A DNA stretch of 64,000 nucleotides from Microbispora hainanensis. GTDB taxonomy: Bacteria; Actinomycetota; Actinomycetes; Streptosporangiales; Streptosporangiaceae. The stretch is taken from NCBI RefSeq assembly GCF_006874475.1, contig NZ_VIRM01000003.1, positions 239,769 to 303,768 of the forward strand. Direction: 5' to 3'. This document shows positions 26,206-35,323 of this stretch, piece after piece. Under the pieces are notes generated by a model that saw only the letters and a program-made list of their open reading frames with translations, did no database searches and was not told the DNA's origin. A program made the position numbers and the translations under genes. Every line of letters begins with the position of its first letter. The stretch's first letter is position 1.

Positions 26206-26894
26206 CCGACGGGACGCCGATCCGTGTCGTGGTGGCCGACGACCATCCGGTCGTCCGCACCGGCTTCGCCGAACTGCTGGGCAGCCGGCCGGACTTCGCC
26301 GTGGTCGCGACCGCGCCCGACGGGGCGCAGGCCGTCCGGATGTGCCGGGAACTACGCCCGGACGTCGTCGTCATGGACATCCGCATGCCGGTCATGGACG
26401 GCATCGAGGCCACCCGGCGGCTCGCCGGCTCCGGAACGCGAGTCCTCATCCTGACGACCTTCGACCTGGACGAGTACGTCTACGACGCGCTGCGTGCCGG
26501 GGCGGGCGGCTTCCTGCTCAAGGACGTCACCGCCGAGCGCCTCTTCGAGGCGGTCCGCGTCGTGGCGGCGGGCGATGCGCTGCTGGCCCCCTCGATCACC
26601 CGCCGCCTCATCGCCGAGTTCGCCCGCCTGCGGCCGGCGCCCGAGCCCGCCGTCCCGGCCGCGCTCACCCCGAGGGAGACGCAGGTGCTGCGGCTGGTGG
26701 CCGAAGGGCTGTCCAACTCCGAGATAGCCGACCGGTTGACCGTCAGCGAGGAGACGGTCAAGACGCACGTGAGCCGGGTGCTGGGCAAGCTCGGCCTGCG
26801 CGACCGGACCCAGGCCGTCGTCATGGCGTACGAGACGGGACTGGTCGTGCCGCGCTCCGCCGGTGACCGGTTCAACCCGGCCGGGCCGACCTGA
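26202..26894 (+). CDS. Response regulator, NarL/LuxR family
   Basis: 230 residues. The receiver has VVADDHP, the phospho-acceptor Asp near 59 (VVMDIRMP), the Thr of LILTTFDLDEYV and the Lys of FLLKDVT. The C-terminal HTH is LTPRETQVLRLVAEGLSNSEIADRL then EETVKTHVSRVLGKL. GTG 26202 overlaps the kinase stop and has GGAGG six bases upstream, so the pair is translationally coupled. It probably controls the divergent ABC exporter operon through the palindrome at 24328. Confidence 0.93.
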   Translation: MTDGTPIRVVVADDHPVVRTGFAELLGSRPDFAVVATAPDGAQAVRMCRELRPDVVVMDIRMPVMDGIEATRRLAGSGTRVLILTTFDLDEYVYDALRAGAGGFLLKDVTAERLFEAVRVVAAGDALLAPSITRRLIAEFARLRPAPEPAVPAALTPRETQVLRLVAEGLSNSEIADRLTVSEETVKTHVSRVLGKLGLRDRTQAVVMAYETGLVVPRSAGDRFNPAGPT

Positions 26895-26960
26895 CAATGC
26901 CACCCGATGGCCGTCGGCACCCGGCGGTATGGCGGCGCGGCGGGCTTGAGACAAGAAAAC

Positions 26961-26998
26961 CGTGACCGATGCCGGGCAGGCGTCCGGCATCGGTCACG
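26961..26998 (+). terminator. Strong hairpin after the response regulator
   Basis: Perfect 15-bp stem (CGTGACCGATGCCGG and its complement) with an 8-base loop, 67 bases after the stop codon. No U-run follows, as is common for actinobacterial terminators. Confidence 0.75.
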
Positions 26999-27296
26999 GG
27001 GTCATCGGAGATGTTGATAAGAGACGGCGTCGCCGGCAGACGACCGCCCGCCCTCGCGTCCATTTCCCGCCAGTGGTACCCGGCATCCCACGAGGATGCC
27101 CAGCGCGGCGCTCGGTCTGCATGCCGTTCCGCGCACCGCTCCGTCGTGCCGTTCGATGCGCCGCTCCCGTACGTGGGGCACGAGGGTGACGGCGGCGCAC
27201 GACGGTGACCGGCGCGGTCCGTACGGCCGTCCGCCGCACGGACCTAGTCACCGCTCAGAGATGGAGGGCCGCATCACGGCGCGGGGCTGGGGAGCC
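26999..27296. other. Gene-free interval
   Basis: No reading frame here has a ribosome site or a recognisable product. It holds the downstream flank of the two-component hairpin and lower-complexity sequence leading into the repeats at the TetR 3' end. Confidence 0.5.
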
Positions 27297-27365
27297 GGGT
27301 CACAGCTCGGGGGTCGAGGGACGGGGTTACAGCTCGCGGGTGGATGGACGGGTCACTGCTCGGAG
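27297..27365. repeat. Imperfect 26-27 bp direct repeats across the TetR stop codon
   Basis: Units begin GGGTCACAGCTCGG at 27297, GGGGTTACAGCTCG at 27323 and GGGTCACTGCTCGG at 27350. The third contains the TCA (27353-27355) that is the TetR stop codon on the minus strand. Confidence 0.75.
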
Positions 27366-27976
27366 TTGCGGGGGCGGAAGCCCTTGAGCGCCTCGTCGAC
27401 GATCCGCTCGGGGAGGCCGGCATCGGACTCGCCGGAGTGGGACCACTTCGTGGACCAGATCATGGCCCCGCTGAGCAGCGCCAGCGCCATGTCGATGTCG
27501 AGGTCCGCACGCAGCTCCCCGGTCTCCATGCCGCGCCGCAGAACCGCCGCCACCACCGCCCTGCGCGGCTCCACGGCCAGCTCGCGGAACCGCTCCGCCA
27601 GCCGGGGATGCCGCTCCGAGTCGCTCATGGCGATGTTCATGATGCAGCGCGTGCGATGGTGACGGGTCTCCTCCTGAATCACCCGGAGGTAGGTCACCAG
27701 GTCGTCTCGCACCGTTCCGCCCTGCGGCAGCGGGATCGGCGGCTTGAGCGTCGCGAGTGCGTCCACCACCAGGTCTTCCTTGTTGGACCACCTGCGGTAG
27801 ATCGTGGTCTTCCCCACACCGGCGCGACCCGCGATCGACTCGATGGACAGCTCCGACACGCCGATGCCCTCGCCGAGCAGTTCGAGGGTGGCCTCGATGA
27901 TCGACCGTTCCGCCTTCTCGCTGCGCGGGCGGCCCGCCGGGCGGGCCACCCCCTCAGCCGTCTGCTGCGTCTTCAT
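27353..27976 (-). CDS. TetR/AcrR family transcriptional regulator
   Basis: 207 residues. The N-terminal HTH is clear: IIEATLELLGEGIG, then LSIESIAGRAGVGKTTIYRRWSNKEDLVVDAL (residues about 25-70). The helical ligand-binding domain follows, with the TetR_C layout seen in regulators of multidrug exporters. It starts 7 bases after the stop of the MFS gene at 27984 on the same strand, so both are one transcript and the protein likely represses its own operon from a site near 29594-29629. Confidence 0.92.
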   Translation of the reverse strand: MKTQQTAEGVARPAGRPRSEKAERSIIEATLELLGEGIGVSELSIESIAGRAGVGKTTIYRRWSNKEDLVVDALATLKPPIPLPQGGTVRDDLVTYLRVIQEETRHHRTRCIMNIAMSDSERHPRLAERFRELAVEPRRAVVAAVLRRGMETGELRADLDIDMALALLSGAMIWSTKWSHSGESDAGLPERIVDEALKGFRPRNSEQ

Positions 27977-27983
27977 GACAAGT

Positions 27984-29570
27984 TCACACTACCGCCGCTT
28001 CCTTTTCGATCTCAGCCTTGTCGATCGCGGCGTTGACCGAAGACTTGCCCGGCATCCAGCGGGCCACCACGAGGGTGCCGATGAGGGCGACGAGGGCCGA
28101 CCCGAGGGCCGCCCAGTGAACGCCCGCGACGAACGCGGTGTTCGCGGCGTCGAGCAGCTTCGCGCCCTGCGGGCCCAGGTTCTCCGCGACACCGGCCGCG
28201 CCGGAGATGGACTCGGTCACGACGTGGCGGAGCTGCTCCGGCAGGGCCGTGACCTTGTCCTCCATGTCGCTGCGGTAGCTCGCGGACAGGACCGCGCCCA
28301 GGATGGCGATGCCCAGCGTGCCGCCGACCTGCCGGACGACGTTGCTCATCGAGGAGCCCACGCCGGCCTTCTCACGCGGCAGCGCGTTCATGATGGCCGT
28401 GGTCGCGGGGGGCATGATGTTGGCCATCGCGGCGCCCTGGATGAAGCCGAGAGCCAGCAGGATCCAGATCGGGGTGTCCACCTGCACGAAGGCGTAGCAC
28501 GCCAGGGCCAGCGTGATGACGAGCATGGCCACCGTGCCGACGGCGCGGGCGCCGTACTTCTGCACCATGCGCGCGCTCTGCGGCGCGAAGATCAGCTGAG
28601 CGGCCGCGAAGGGCAGCACGAGCGCCCCCGACTGCAGCGGCGAGTAGTTCCGGACGATCTGCCAGTAGAAGGCCAGGAAGAACATCACGCCCATGGCCGC
28701 GAAGAACACGAGGCCGACGGTGGCGATCGCGGTGGAGAAGCCGGCGTTGCGGAAGTTGCGCACGTCGAAGGCGGGGTGGTCGATCCGGCTCTCGTACCAG
28801 ACGAACGCGGCGAGGATCGCGAGACCCAGCAGCGACGGCACGATGACCGAAACGTCGGCGACGGTGCCGAGGTCGCTGATCCGGACGATGCCGTAGACAA
28901 GGGCGATCAGGCCGATGATGGAAAGCAGCACACCGATCGGGTCGAGACCGGACTTGTTCGGGTCCTTGGAGTCGGGCACGATCCCGGCGATCAGCGCGAG
29001 GCCGATGATCACGATGGGCACGTTGACGAGGAAGACCGAGCCCCACCAGAAGTGCTCAAGCAGCACGCCCCCCGTGATCGGGCCGATCGCCACGGCGATG
29101 CCGACGCCGCCGGCCCAGATGCCGATCGCCTTGCCCCGCTCGTGGATCGGGAAGACGTTCGAGATGATCGCCAGCGTGGCCGGCATGATCGCGGCCCCGC
29201 CGAGGCCCATCAGGGCCCTCGCCGCGATGAGCTGCATCGGGTCCTGCGCGTACGCGCTGGCCAGGGAGGCCAGGCCGAACAGGACCATGCCCGCCATGAG
29301 CATCCGCTTACGCCCGTAGCGGTCGCCCAGCACCCCGAAGGTGAACAGCAGGCCGGCGAACACCAGCGTGTAGGAGTTCATCGCCCATTCGAGCTCGCTC
29401 TGGGTCGCGCCCAGCCCGTGGACGGGATCGGCGATCGTCTTGATCGCCACGTTGAGGATGGTGTTGTCGAGGACGACGGCCAGCAGGCTGAACACCATCA
29501 CGCCGAGGACCTGCCACCGGCGTGGGTGACCTGTATGAGCTTCTGCGGAAGCTTCCACGGATTCCCCCAT
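27984..29570 (-). CDS. MFS transporter, DHA2 / EmrB-QacA family
   Basis: 528 residues, 14 predicted membrane helices. VLDNTILNVAI in helix 1 carries the membrane acidic residue typical of DHA2 exporters; GDRYGRKRMLM is the loop 2-3 motif and GPITGGVLLEHFWWGSVFLVN is motif C of antiporters. It would expel hydrophobic drugs or metabolites in exchange for protons. Upstream gene of a two-gene operon with the TetR regulator. Confidence 0.92.
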   Translation of the reverse strand: MGESVEASAEAHTGHPRRWQVLGVMVFSLLAVVLDNTILNVAIKTIADPVHGLGATQSELEWAMNSYTLVFAGLLFTFGVLGDRYGRKRMLMAGMVLFGLASLASAYAQDPMQLIAARALMGLGGAAIMPATLAIISNVFPIHERGKAIGIWAGGVGIAVAIGPITGGVLLEHFWWGSVFLVNVPIVIIGLALIAGIVPDSKDPNKSGLDPIGVLLSIIGLIALVYGIVRISDLGTVADVSVIVPSLLGLAILAAFVWYESRIDHPAFDVRNFRNAGFSTAIATVGLVFFAAMGVMFFLAFYWQIVRNYSPLQSGALVLPFAAAQLIFAPQSARMVQKYGARAVGTVAMLVITLALACYAFVQVDTPIWILLALGFIQGAAMANIMPPATTAIMNALPREKAGVGSSMSNVVRQVGGTLGIAILGAVLSASYRSDMEDKVTALPEQLRHVVTESISGAAGVAENLGPQGAKLLDAANTAFVAGVHWAALGSALVALIGTLVVARWMPGKSSVNAAIDKAEIEKEAAVV

Positions 29571-29593
29571 GATTTCGATACGACTGAGTTTCG

Positions 29594-29629
29594 CAACGCA
29601 AGCGTAGCGTTGGTCATTCCGATACGCAA
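29594..29629 (-). promoter_or_regulatory. Promoter and overlapping operator-like palindrome of the MFS-tetR operon
   Basis: On the minus strand TTGCGT (29629-29624) and TACGCT (29606-29601) are separated by 17 bases. The palindrome CAACGC-N7-GCGTTG (29594-29612) covers the -10 element, as expected for a TetR operator. Confidence 0.45.
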
Positions 29630-29649
29630 CGGGACCGTTTCATAATCCG

Positions 29650-30043
29650 GGACGGTGCCGCCATATCCGCTGGTCAGTTGGGTTAGAGGGACTCGGCCGA
29701 GGCGCCGGCCCCCGTCTCGCGCGTCCCCGGCATCCGCGCCTTCCGGAGTGCCCGGAGGCGCGGCGGCGTCTCCCGCGGCCGCCCCCGAGCAGGCGTACGC
29801 CACCCGGAGCGGACCGCCGACAACCACCCGGAGCGGGCGGCGGACGCCTTCGCGCGGCGGCCCCGAGGGACAACCGCGGCCCCCTGTAAATCCACGTGGG
29901 GGCCGGTTCTATTCCCACTCCGGGGCGTATTTCAATCCCCCGATCCGCCCTGGTCCTGCGCCACGGCGAGGGCGGGCACCCGGTCTCGCTCTCGCGCTGG
30001 GGTGCCCACCACTCCTACTCCCGCGCGGGAGCAGGCACCGCTC
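29650..30043. other. Gene-free interval with low-complexity GC-rich sequence
   Basis: Open frames here are Pro/Arg/Gly-rich, lack ribosome sites and resemble nothing known. Near the right end are repeats of CTCCTACTCC and the hairpin described at 30001-30039. Confidence 0.5.
30001..30039 (-). terminator. Hairpin downstream of the MFS gene at 30044
   Basis: Inner perfect palindrome CTCCCGCGCGGGAG (30018-30031) inside an outer GGTGCC / GGCACC pair. It lies just after the stop codon of the minus-strand MFS gene. Confidence 0.45.
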
Positions 30044-31342
30044 CTACTCCGGCACGGGGGCGGGCAGGGGCGTCGCGACGTCCGGCCCGGCCGCGATGTC
30101 CGCTCCGGCCACCACTCCGAGACCGCTCACATGATCCGGCCCGGCCGCGTCGCTCGATCCGCCCGGTGCGAGGACGGCGGCCGGGGCGTCGCGCCTGACG
30201 AGGGCGGTGAGCAGGGCCAGCGCCACGCCGACCGCTCCCGACACGGCGAAGGCCCAGGCCGGGCCATGGGCGTCCAGGAGCCCGCCCGCGAGGGGCCCGG
30301 CCAGGGCTCCTCCTATCGTCAGCGACGTGCCGTGCAGGCCCATGGCCTCACCCCGGGCCGCCGCCGGGACGCGCCGGTTGACGGCGTCCACGGTGGCCGA
30401 CAGCGCCGGGGCGCACAGCAGCCCGGCCGGTGCCAGCGCCAGGCACAGCCAGCCCCAGCCCCCGCCGACCAGGCCCACGGGCGTGGTCAGCAGCGCCAGG
30501 CCGCCCGCGAGCAGCCCGGGCGACAGCCCCCGGGAGAGCCCGCCGTACACGAACCCGCCGATGAGCGAGTACGCGCACCACAGGGCGAGCACCAGCCCGG
30601 TCCAGGCGGTCGCGCCGTCCGCCTTGAGCATCGCCACCACGCTCAGCTCGGTGGTGGTGAGCACGAAGGTGAGCCCGGACACCAGGCAGAGCATCGCGAG
30701 CAGGCCGGGGCGCAGCCACTGCCGCCTCGGGACGTGAACCTCGTGCCCCGCGGCCTCCTCCGCCGACCGGGTGGGCGGGTTGAGCAGATACAGCGCCACA
30801 CCCGAGCCCGCCAGTCCGGCGGCCACGCCGTACATCGTCGCGGCGCTGCCGAACGCCGTCACGCTCGCGACGGCGAGGGCGGGCCCGACCATGTACGACA
30901 ACTCCACGCCCATGGAGTCGAGGGCGAAGCCGGTCTGGTGGTTCTCCTTCGGCACCATCGCGGCCACGCACTGCCGGATCGTCCCGAACACCGGCTGGCT
31001 GAACAGGCCGCCGATCAGCGCGCCCGGCAGCAGCACGGCGTACGGCAACGACGGCGCGACGCACCACAGGCACAGTTGCACGAGGGTCGTCACGGCCATG
31101 ACCGGCCGCAGCCCGCGCCGGTCGACGAACCGGCCGACGAGCGGCGAGCCGATCGCGGCGCCCGCCATCGAGGCGGTGCCGACCAGACCCGCCTGGAGGA
31201 ACCCGAGCTTCTGGTCGTTCACCACGTGCAGGGTCAGCGTCATGCCGGTGCCGGTGAGGGGAATTCGCGCGATCATGCCGACCAGCAGCAACGCCCGCAC
31301 ACCCGGCAGGGCGAGCACCTGCCTGTAACGGTCAAAAGCCAT
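30044..31342 (-). CDS. Major facilitator superfamily transporter
   Basis: 432 residues, about twelve membrane helices. LVGRFVDRRGLRPVMAVTT is the loop 2-3 motif. The C-terminal 45 residues are Ala/Gly/Pro-rich and hydrophilic, probably a disordered tail. Unlike the MFS at 27984 it has no neighbouring regulator. ATG 31342 is used. It is divergent from panB, with 201 bases between them. The substrate is unknown. Confidence 0.85.
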   Translation of the reverse strand: MAFDRYRQVLALPGVRALLLVGMIARIPLTGTGMTLTLHVVNDQKLGFLQAGLVGTASMAGAAIGSPLVGRFVDRRGLRPVMAVTTLVQLCLWCVAPSLPYAVLLPGALIGGLFSQPVFGTIRQCVAAMVPKENHQTGFALDSMGVELSYMVGPALAVASVTAFGSAATMYGVAAGLAGSGVALYLLNPPTRSAEEAAGHEVHVPRRQWLRPGLLAMLCLVSGLTFVLTTTELSVVAMLKADGATAWTGLVLALWCAYSLIGGFVYGGLSRGLSPGLLAGGLALLTTPVGLVGGGWGWLCLALAPAGLLCAPALSATVDAVNRRVPAAARGEAMGLHGTSLTIGGALAGPLAGGLLDAHGPAWAFAVSGAVGVALALLTALVRRDAPAAVLAPGGSSDAAGPDHVSGLGVVAGADIAAGPDVATPLPAPVPE

Positions 31343-31543
31343 CGTGGTTCCTTACCTCCGGATGGCATTGTGCCGGGTGCCCCGGACATTTCTGTCGCCG
31401 GGTCGCCTCTTTCGTCCCTTTAGTCCCACTGGCTGCCGGCCCGGATTACGGCGCCCGTATGGGGGTGTTCCAGCCCATGGCGGCATGCAATGATCTGACT
31501 GTCCGGGGACGCCACAGGGGCGCCACGAGGCCTGGAGGTAGCC

Positions 31544-32389
31544 ATGTCCTCTGTTTCCGTTGTGTCCAAGCCCGCCCTCTACGGCGGGGCCGCGGGACGC
31601 AGGGTCACCGTCCGCGACATCGCGGCGGCCAAGGAACGCCACGAGAAGTGGCCGATGGTGACCGCGTACGACGCCATGACGGCGCGAGTGTTCGACGAGG
31701 CGGGCATCCCGGTGATGCTCGTGGGCGACTCGGCCGCCATGGTCGTCTACGGCTACGACTCGACCCTGCCCGTCACGGTCGACGACCTCATCCCGCTCAC
31801 CGCCGCGGTCGTACGCGGCTCGTCGCGGGCGATGGTCGTGGCCGACCTGCCGTTCGGCTCCTACCAGGCCTCACCCCAGCAGGCCCTGGAGACCGCGGCC
31901 CGCTTCATCAAGGAAGCCGGCGCGCACGCCGTCAAGCTCGAGGGCGGCCGCCGGGTCCTCCCTCAGGTGGAGATGCTCGTGTCGGCCGGAATCCCGGTCG
32001 TGGCCCACCTCGGCCTGACCCCCCAGTCGGTCAACGCCTTCGGCGGCTACCGGGTGCAGGGCCGCGGGCAGGCGGGTGACGAGATCATGGCCGACGCCAA
32101 GGCGCTGGAGCACGCGGGCGCCTTCGCCGTCGTGCTCGAATGCGTTCCCGCCGACCTCGCCCAGCGGGTCACCACGTCGCTGAGCGTCCCCACGATCGGC
32201 ATCGGGGCGGGGCCCGACACCGACGCGCAGGTCCTCGTCTGGCAGGACCTCATGGGGCTCACCCCGCAGCCCGCGAAGTTCGTGAAGAAGTACTTCGACC
32301 TGGCCGGAGAGATGGACCGGGCGATCCGCGCGTACGCCGACGAGGTCGTCTCCGGCGCCTTCCCCCGGCCCGAGCACACCTATCGCTGA
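31544..32389 (+). CDS. panB: 3-methyl-2-oxobutanoate hydroxymethyltransferase
   Basis: 281 residues, the usual PanB length. TAYDAMTARVFDEAGIPVMLVGDS and YDSTLPVTVDD contain the metal-binding Asp pair; AVKLEGG has the active-site Lys/Glu segment; IGIGAGPDTDAQVLVWQDLMG is the signature late block. It makes ketopantoate from 2-oxoisovalerate and methylenetetrahydrofolate, the first committed step of pantothenate synthesis. ATG 31544 has GGAGG six to seven bases upstream. The gene ends at a strong hairpin shared with the convergent PLP enzyme gene. Confidence 0.96.
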   Translation: MSSVSVVSKPALYGGAAGRRVTVRDIAAAKERHEKWPMVTAYDAMTARVFDEAGIPVMLVGDSAAMVVYGYDSTLPVTVDDLIPLTAAVVRGSSRAMVVADLPFGSYQASPQQALETAARFIKEAGAHAVKLEGGRRVLPQVEMLVSAGIPVVAHLGLTPQSVNAFGGYRVQGRGQAGDEIMADAKALEHAGAFAVVLECVPADLAQRVTTSLSVPTIGIGAGPDTDAQVLVWQDLMGLTPQPAKFVKKYFDLAGEMDRAIRAYADEVVSGAFPRPEHTYR

Positions 32390-32396
32390 CACCGCG

Positions 32397-32427
32397 AAGG
32401 GCGGCCGCGCACGCCGCGGCCGCCCTT
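32397..32427. terminator. Bidirectional terminator between panB and the PLP enzyme gene
   Basis: Perfect 13-bp stem AAGGGCGGCCGCG with a 5-base loop, centred between two convergent stop codons; AA before and TT after the GC core serve both directions. Confidence 0.8.
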
Positions 32428-32441
32428 TCCCGTGAAACCCC

Positions 32442-33629
32442 TCAGATCGCGTCGAGCGCCTGGGCGAAGTCGGCCCACAGGTCCTCGGCGTGCTCGATGC
32501 CCACGGCCACCCGGACCGTCCCCTCGCCGATGCCCGCCGCGGCCAGGCCCTCGGCGCTCACCGTACGGTGCGACGTCGTGGCCGGGTGGAGGATCAGGGT
32601 CTCCACGCCGCCGAGCGAGGGCGCGAGCAGCGCGAGCCGCACGTTGCGCATGAACGCCTCTCCGGCGGAACGCCCTCCGGCGAGGTCGAAGGAGAACACG
32701 CCGCCGAAGTCCGGCAGGAGCTTCGTCGCGAGCTCGTGCGACGGGTGGGACGACAGGCCCGGCCAGTGGACCGCGGCCACGGCGGGGTGCTCGGTGAGCC
32801 GCGTCGCGAGCACGCGGGCGTTGGCGCAGTGGCGCTCCATGCGCAGCGGCAGCGTCTGCATCCCCCGCAGGGTCAGCCACGCGGCGAACGGGTCGGTCGT
32901 CGCGCCGAGCTCCACCGCGTACGACCACACCCGGCGATACACGTCATCGGAGGCGAACACGGCGATCCCGCCGACGACGTCGGTGTGCCCGGACAGGTAT
33001 TTGGTCACGGAGTGCACGACGATGTCCGCGCCGTGCTCGATGGGGCGGCACAGGACCGGCGACGCGAAGGTGTTGTCGACCACGGTGAGGATCCCGGCCT
33101 CGCGCGCCGCCGCGCACATCCCCGGCAGGTCGGCCACCTGCGTCATCGGGTTGGCGATGGTCTCCAGATACAGCAGCTTCGTCGTGGGCCGCACGGCGGC
33201 GCGTACGGCCGCGGGGTCGTCCTCCGGCACGCGGGTGACCTCGACGCCGAAGCGCTCCGCGAGGTCGGCCAGCGTCTGGGCCGTGGCGCCGTACAGCGCC
33301 GACTGGGCGATCACGTGGTCGCCCGACTTCAGCAGGCCGAGCAGCACGGCGTTGATCGCCCCCATGCCCGAGCCGGTGGCCACGGCGGCCACGCCGCCCT
33401 CCAGACCGGCGACCGCCTCCTCCAGCGCCCGCACGGTGGGGTTGGAGAGGCGGCCGTAGACGTACGCCCCGTCGGGCCGTCCCATGCCGTCGGCGAATAT
33501 GGCCGGGTCGTCGAAGACGAATCCCGAGGTCTGATAGATCGGCATGGAGATCGGCGTGCTGGCCTCCGGCGTGGGCCGGGGCAGATGGACGACGCGCGTT
33601 TCCGGATGCAAGGAGCTCATGGCGTCCAC
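32442..33629 (-). CDS. Cys/Met metabolism PLP-dependent enzyme (cystathionine gamma-synthase/lyase-like)
   Basis: 395 residues. The PLP lysine is in HSVTKYLSGHTDVVGG (about residue 205). YGRLSNPTVRALEEAVAGLEGG and the VDNTFASPV Asp block match the gamma-family fold type I enzymes. These act on cystathionine, O-acyl-homoserine or methionine; sequence alone does not separate synthase, lyase and methionine gamma-lyase here. GTG 33629 and ATG 33620 are both possible starts. No other methionine gene is nearby. Confidence 0.88.
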   Translation of the reverse strand: MDAMSSLHPETRVVHLPRPTPEASTPISMPIYQTSGFVFDDPAIFADGMGRPDGAYVYGRLSNPTVRALEEAVAGLEGGVAAVATGSGMGAINAVLLGLLKSGDHVIAQSALYGATAQTLADLAERFGVEVTRVPEDDPAAVRAAVRPTTKLLYLETIANPMTQVADLPGMCAAAREAGILTVVDNTFASPVLCRPIEHGADIVVHSVTKYLSGHTDVVGGIAVFASDDVYRRVWSYAVELGATTDPFAAWLTLRGMQTLPLRMERHCANARVLATRLTEHPAVAAVHWPGLSSHPSHELATKLLPDFGGVFSFDLAGGRSAGEAFMRNVRLALLAPSLGGVETLILHPATTSHRTVSAEGLAAAGIGEGTVRVAVGIEHAEDLWADFAQALDAI

Positions 33630-33733
33630 AATTACCTAGAAAAGGCTTCCTTGTCAGGTTAGACACCCGGCGACCGGTTACGCGGCGAGCGGAGAAGGCG
33701 CCCACCGCCGTCGCCCACGGCGAGGATGAGGGG

Positions 33734-34414
33734 ATGGACGTCGACTTCCTCCTCGTGCACAGTCCCTCCGTCGGCCCCTCGACCTGGGCCCCCGTCGCCG
33801 AGACCCTGCGGGCGCGCGGGCACACCGCCGTGGTGCCGCGGCTGACCGACGTGACGGCCGGTCCGCCGCCCTACTGGCCGCGGGTGGTGAGCGAGGTGAC
33901 GGCGAGCGCGCCGCGCGGGCCGCTCGCCGTCGTGGCGCACAGCAACGCCGGGCTGTTCGTGCCGCTGATCGCGCAGGCCCTCGCCGGGCAGGTCGCCGCG
34001 TGCCTGTTCGTCGACGCCGCCCTGCCGCCGCACCAGGGCGTGTGCCAGGCGGCGGAGCCGGAGGACCTCCCCTTCCTGCGCTCCCTCGCCGACGACGCGG
34101 GCGTCCTGCCCCGATGGACCGACTGGTGGCCCGAGGACGACGTCGCCGCCCTCCTGCCCGACCCCGTGATCCGCCAGGTGGTCGTGGCCGAGCAGGCGCG
34201 GCTGCCCCTCGCGTACTACCAGGAGGAGATCCCGGTGCCGGCGCGCTGGGACCACCTCAGGAGCGGCTACCTGTGGTTCGCGGACGCGTTCGCCGCCTTT
34301 GCCCACGAGGCCGGGGAGCGCGGCTGGCCGGTCGCCCGCATCCCCGGCGAGCACCTGCACCAGCTCGTCGCGCCGGAGGCGGTGGCCGACTGGCTGCTCG
34401 CCACCGCCACGTGA
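33734..34414 (+). CDS. Alpha/beta hydrolase-like protein
   Basis: 226 residues. FLLVHSPSVGPSTWAPVAETL is the oxyanion strand, VVAHSNAGLFVPLIA the nucleophile elbow (Ser near 71) with Asn rather than the common Met/Gln after it, and IPGEHLHQLVAPE gives the likely catalytic His. Short lid. GAGG and GGGG before ATG 33734 give a plausible ribosome site. Cytoplasmic, substrate unknown. It starts 104 bases from the divergent PLP gene. Confidence 0.78.
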   Translation: MDVDFLLVHSPSVGPSTWAPVAETLRARGHTAVVPRLTDVTAGPPPYWPRVVSEVTASAPRGPLAVVAHSNAGLFVPLIAQALAGQVAACLFVDAALPPHQGVCQAAEPEDLPFLRSLADDAGVLPRWTDWWPEDDVAALLPDPVIRQVVVAEQARLPLAYYQEEIPVPARWDHLRSGYLWFADAFAAFAHEAGERGWPVARIPGEHLHQLVAPEAVADWLLATAT

Positions 34415-34431
34415 CACCCCGCCGGGCGTAC

Positions 34432-34533
34432 GCCAGGCCGGAGATCTTCATCTCGCTCTGGTCGCCGTCCACCTTCGGGTCGAAGTCCTGGGGTCCTCGA
34501 ACCGGTACGGATACTCGCGGGTCACCGCGGATG
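34432..34533 (-). pseudogene. Possible remnant of a coding sequence downstream of the F420 reductase gene
   Basis: Immediately after the reductase stop, one frame reads VTREYPYRFEDP and, with a one-base shift at about 34490, the next reads QDFDPKVDGDQSEMKISGLAYA. The joined reading looks like a protein tail, but I cannot name a family, and neither part has its own start signal. It may be chance. Confidence 0.25.
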
Positions 34534-34534
34534 G

Positions 34535-35218
34535 CTACACGTCGGTGACCCGGATGCCGGCGTGGGCCTTGTATCGGCGGTTGATCGAGATCAGGTTCGC
34601 GGTGAGCGCCTCGACCTGGTGGGCGTTGCGCAGCCGGCCCGCGTAGATCCCGCGCGCGCCGGGGATTTGCCCGGCGAGCGCGCGTACGACGTCGGTGGCC
34701 TCGCGGTCGTCGCCGAGCACGAGCACGTCGAGGTCGATCTCGGCCACCGCGGGGTCGAGCAGCAGCACCGCCGACACGTGGTGGAAGGCCGCGACCACCC
34801 GGCTGCCGGTCAGCACCGCGGCCGCCTGCTGCGCCGCGCTGCCCTCCTCGACGGGCAGCGCGTACGCCCCCTGCTTGTCGAAGCCGAGCGGGTTGACGCA
34901 GTCCACCACGATCTTCCCGGCGAGCGGTTCGCGCAGGGACTCCAGCAGTGCCTTGTGCCCCTCCCAGGGCACCGCGACGATCACGACGTCCGCCTCGGCG
35001 GCCACCTCGGCGTTCGCGGCCCCGCGCACGCCGACCTCGCGGGCCGCCTCCTGGGCGCGCTCGGTGCTGCGCGAGCCGATCAGGACGGTGTGCCCGGCCA
35101 GCGAGAACCGGCGGGCCAGTCCCTTGCCCTGGTCGCCGGTGCCGCCCAGGATGCCGATGGTCAGCGCGGAGACGTCGGGCAGGTCTACGGTGGTGTGCTC
35201 AACCATGCCTCCGATCAT
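34535..35218 (-). CDS. npdG: NADPH-dependent F420 reductase
   Basis: 227 residues. LTIGILGGTGDQGKGLARRFSLAG is the dinucleotide-binding Rossmann turn, with SRSTER following as the NADP phosphate-contacting loop; VVIVAVPWEGHKALLESL and VDCVNPLGFDKQG are typical of F420:NADP+ oxidoreductases. It moves hydride between NADPH and the deazaflavin F420, which actinomycetes use in secondary metabolism and redox defence. Start is ambiguous: ATG 35218, or ATG 35206 where GGAGG is only one base away and thus unlikely to act. Confidence 0.88.
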   Translation of the reverse strand: MIGGMVEHTTVDLPDVSALTIGILGGTGDQGKGLARRFSLAGHTVLIGSRSTERAQEAAREVGVRGAANAEVAAEADVVIVAVPWEGHKALLESLREPLAGKIVVDCVNPLGFDKQGAYALPVEEGSAAQQAAAVLTGSRVVAAFHHVSAVLLLDPAVAEIDLDVLVLGDDREATDVVRALAGQIPGARGIYAGRLRNAHQVEALTANLISINRRYKAHAGIRVTDV

Positions 35219-35323
35219 GCCAGGTCACCGTCGAGAGCCGCCCCGGGGAGTCCCTCAGAGGACGCGAACCGTCACTCGACGGCGTCGACCGGCCATCTGA
35301 CCAATGGGTCCGGGGACTGCGCT

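Noticed and set aside
29655..30134. A 159-codon plus-strand frame in the gap after the MFS-tetR operon
   Set aside because: Pro/Arg/Gly/Ser-rich with no ribosome site and no protein-like pattern; it also runs into the antisense of the next MFS gene.
34257..34472. A 71-codon minus-strand gene overlapping the hydrolase gene
   Set aside because: Most of it is antisense to the hydrolase and no ribosome site precedes its ATG; only the possible remnant upstream was kept at low confidence.
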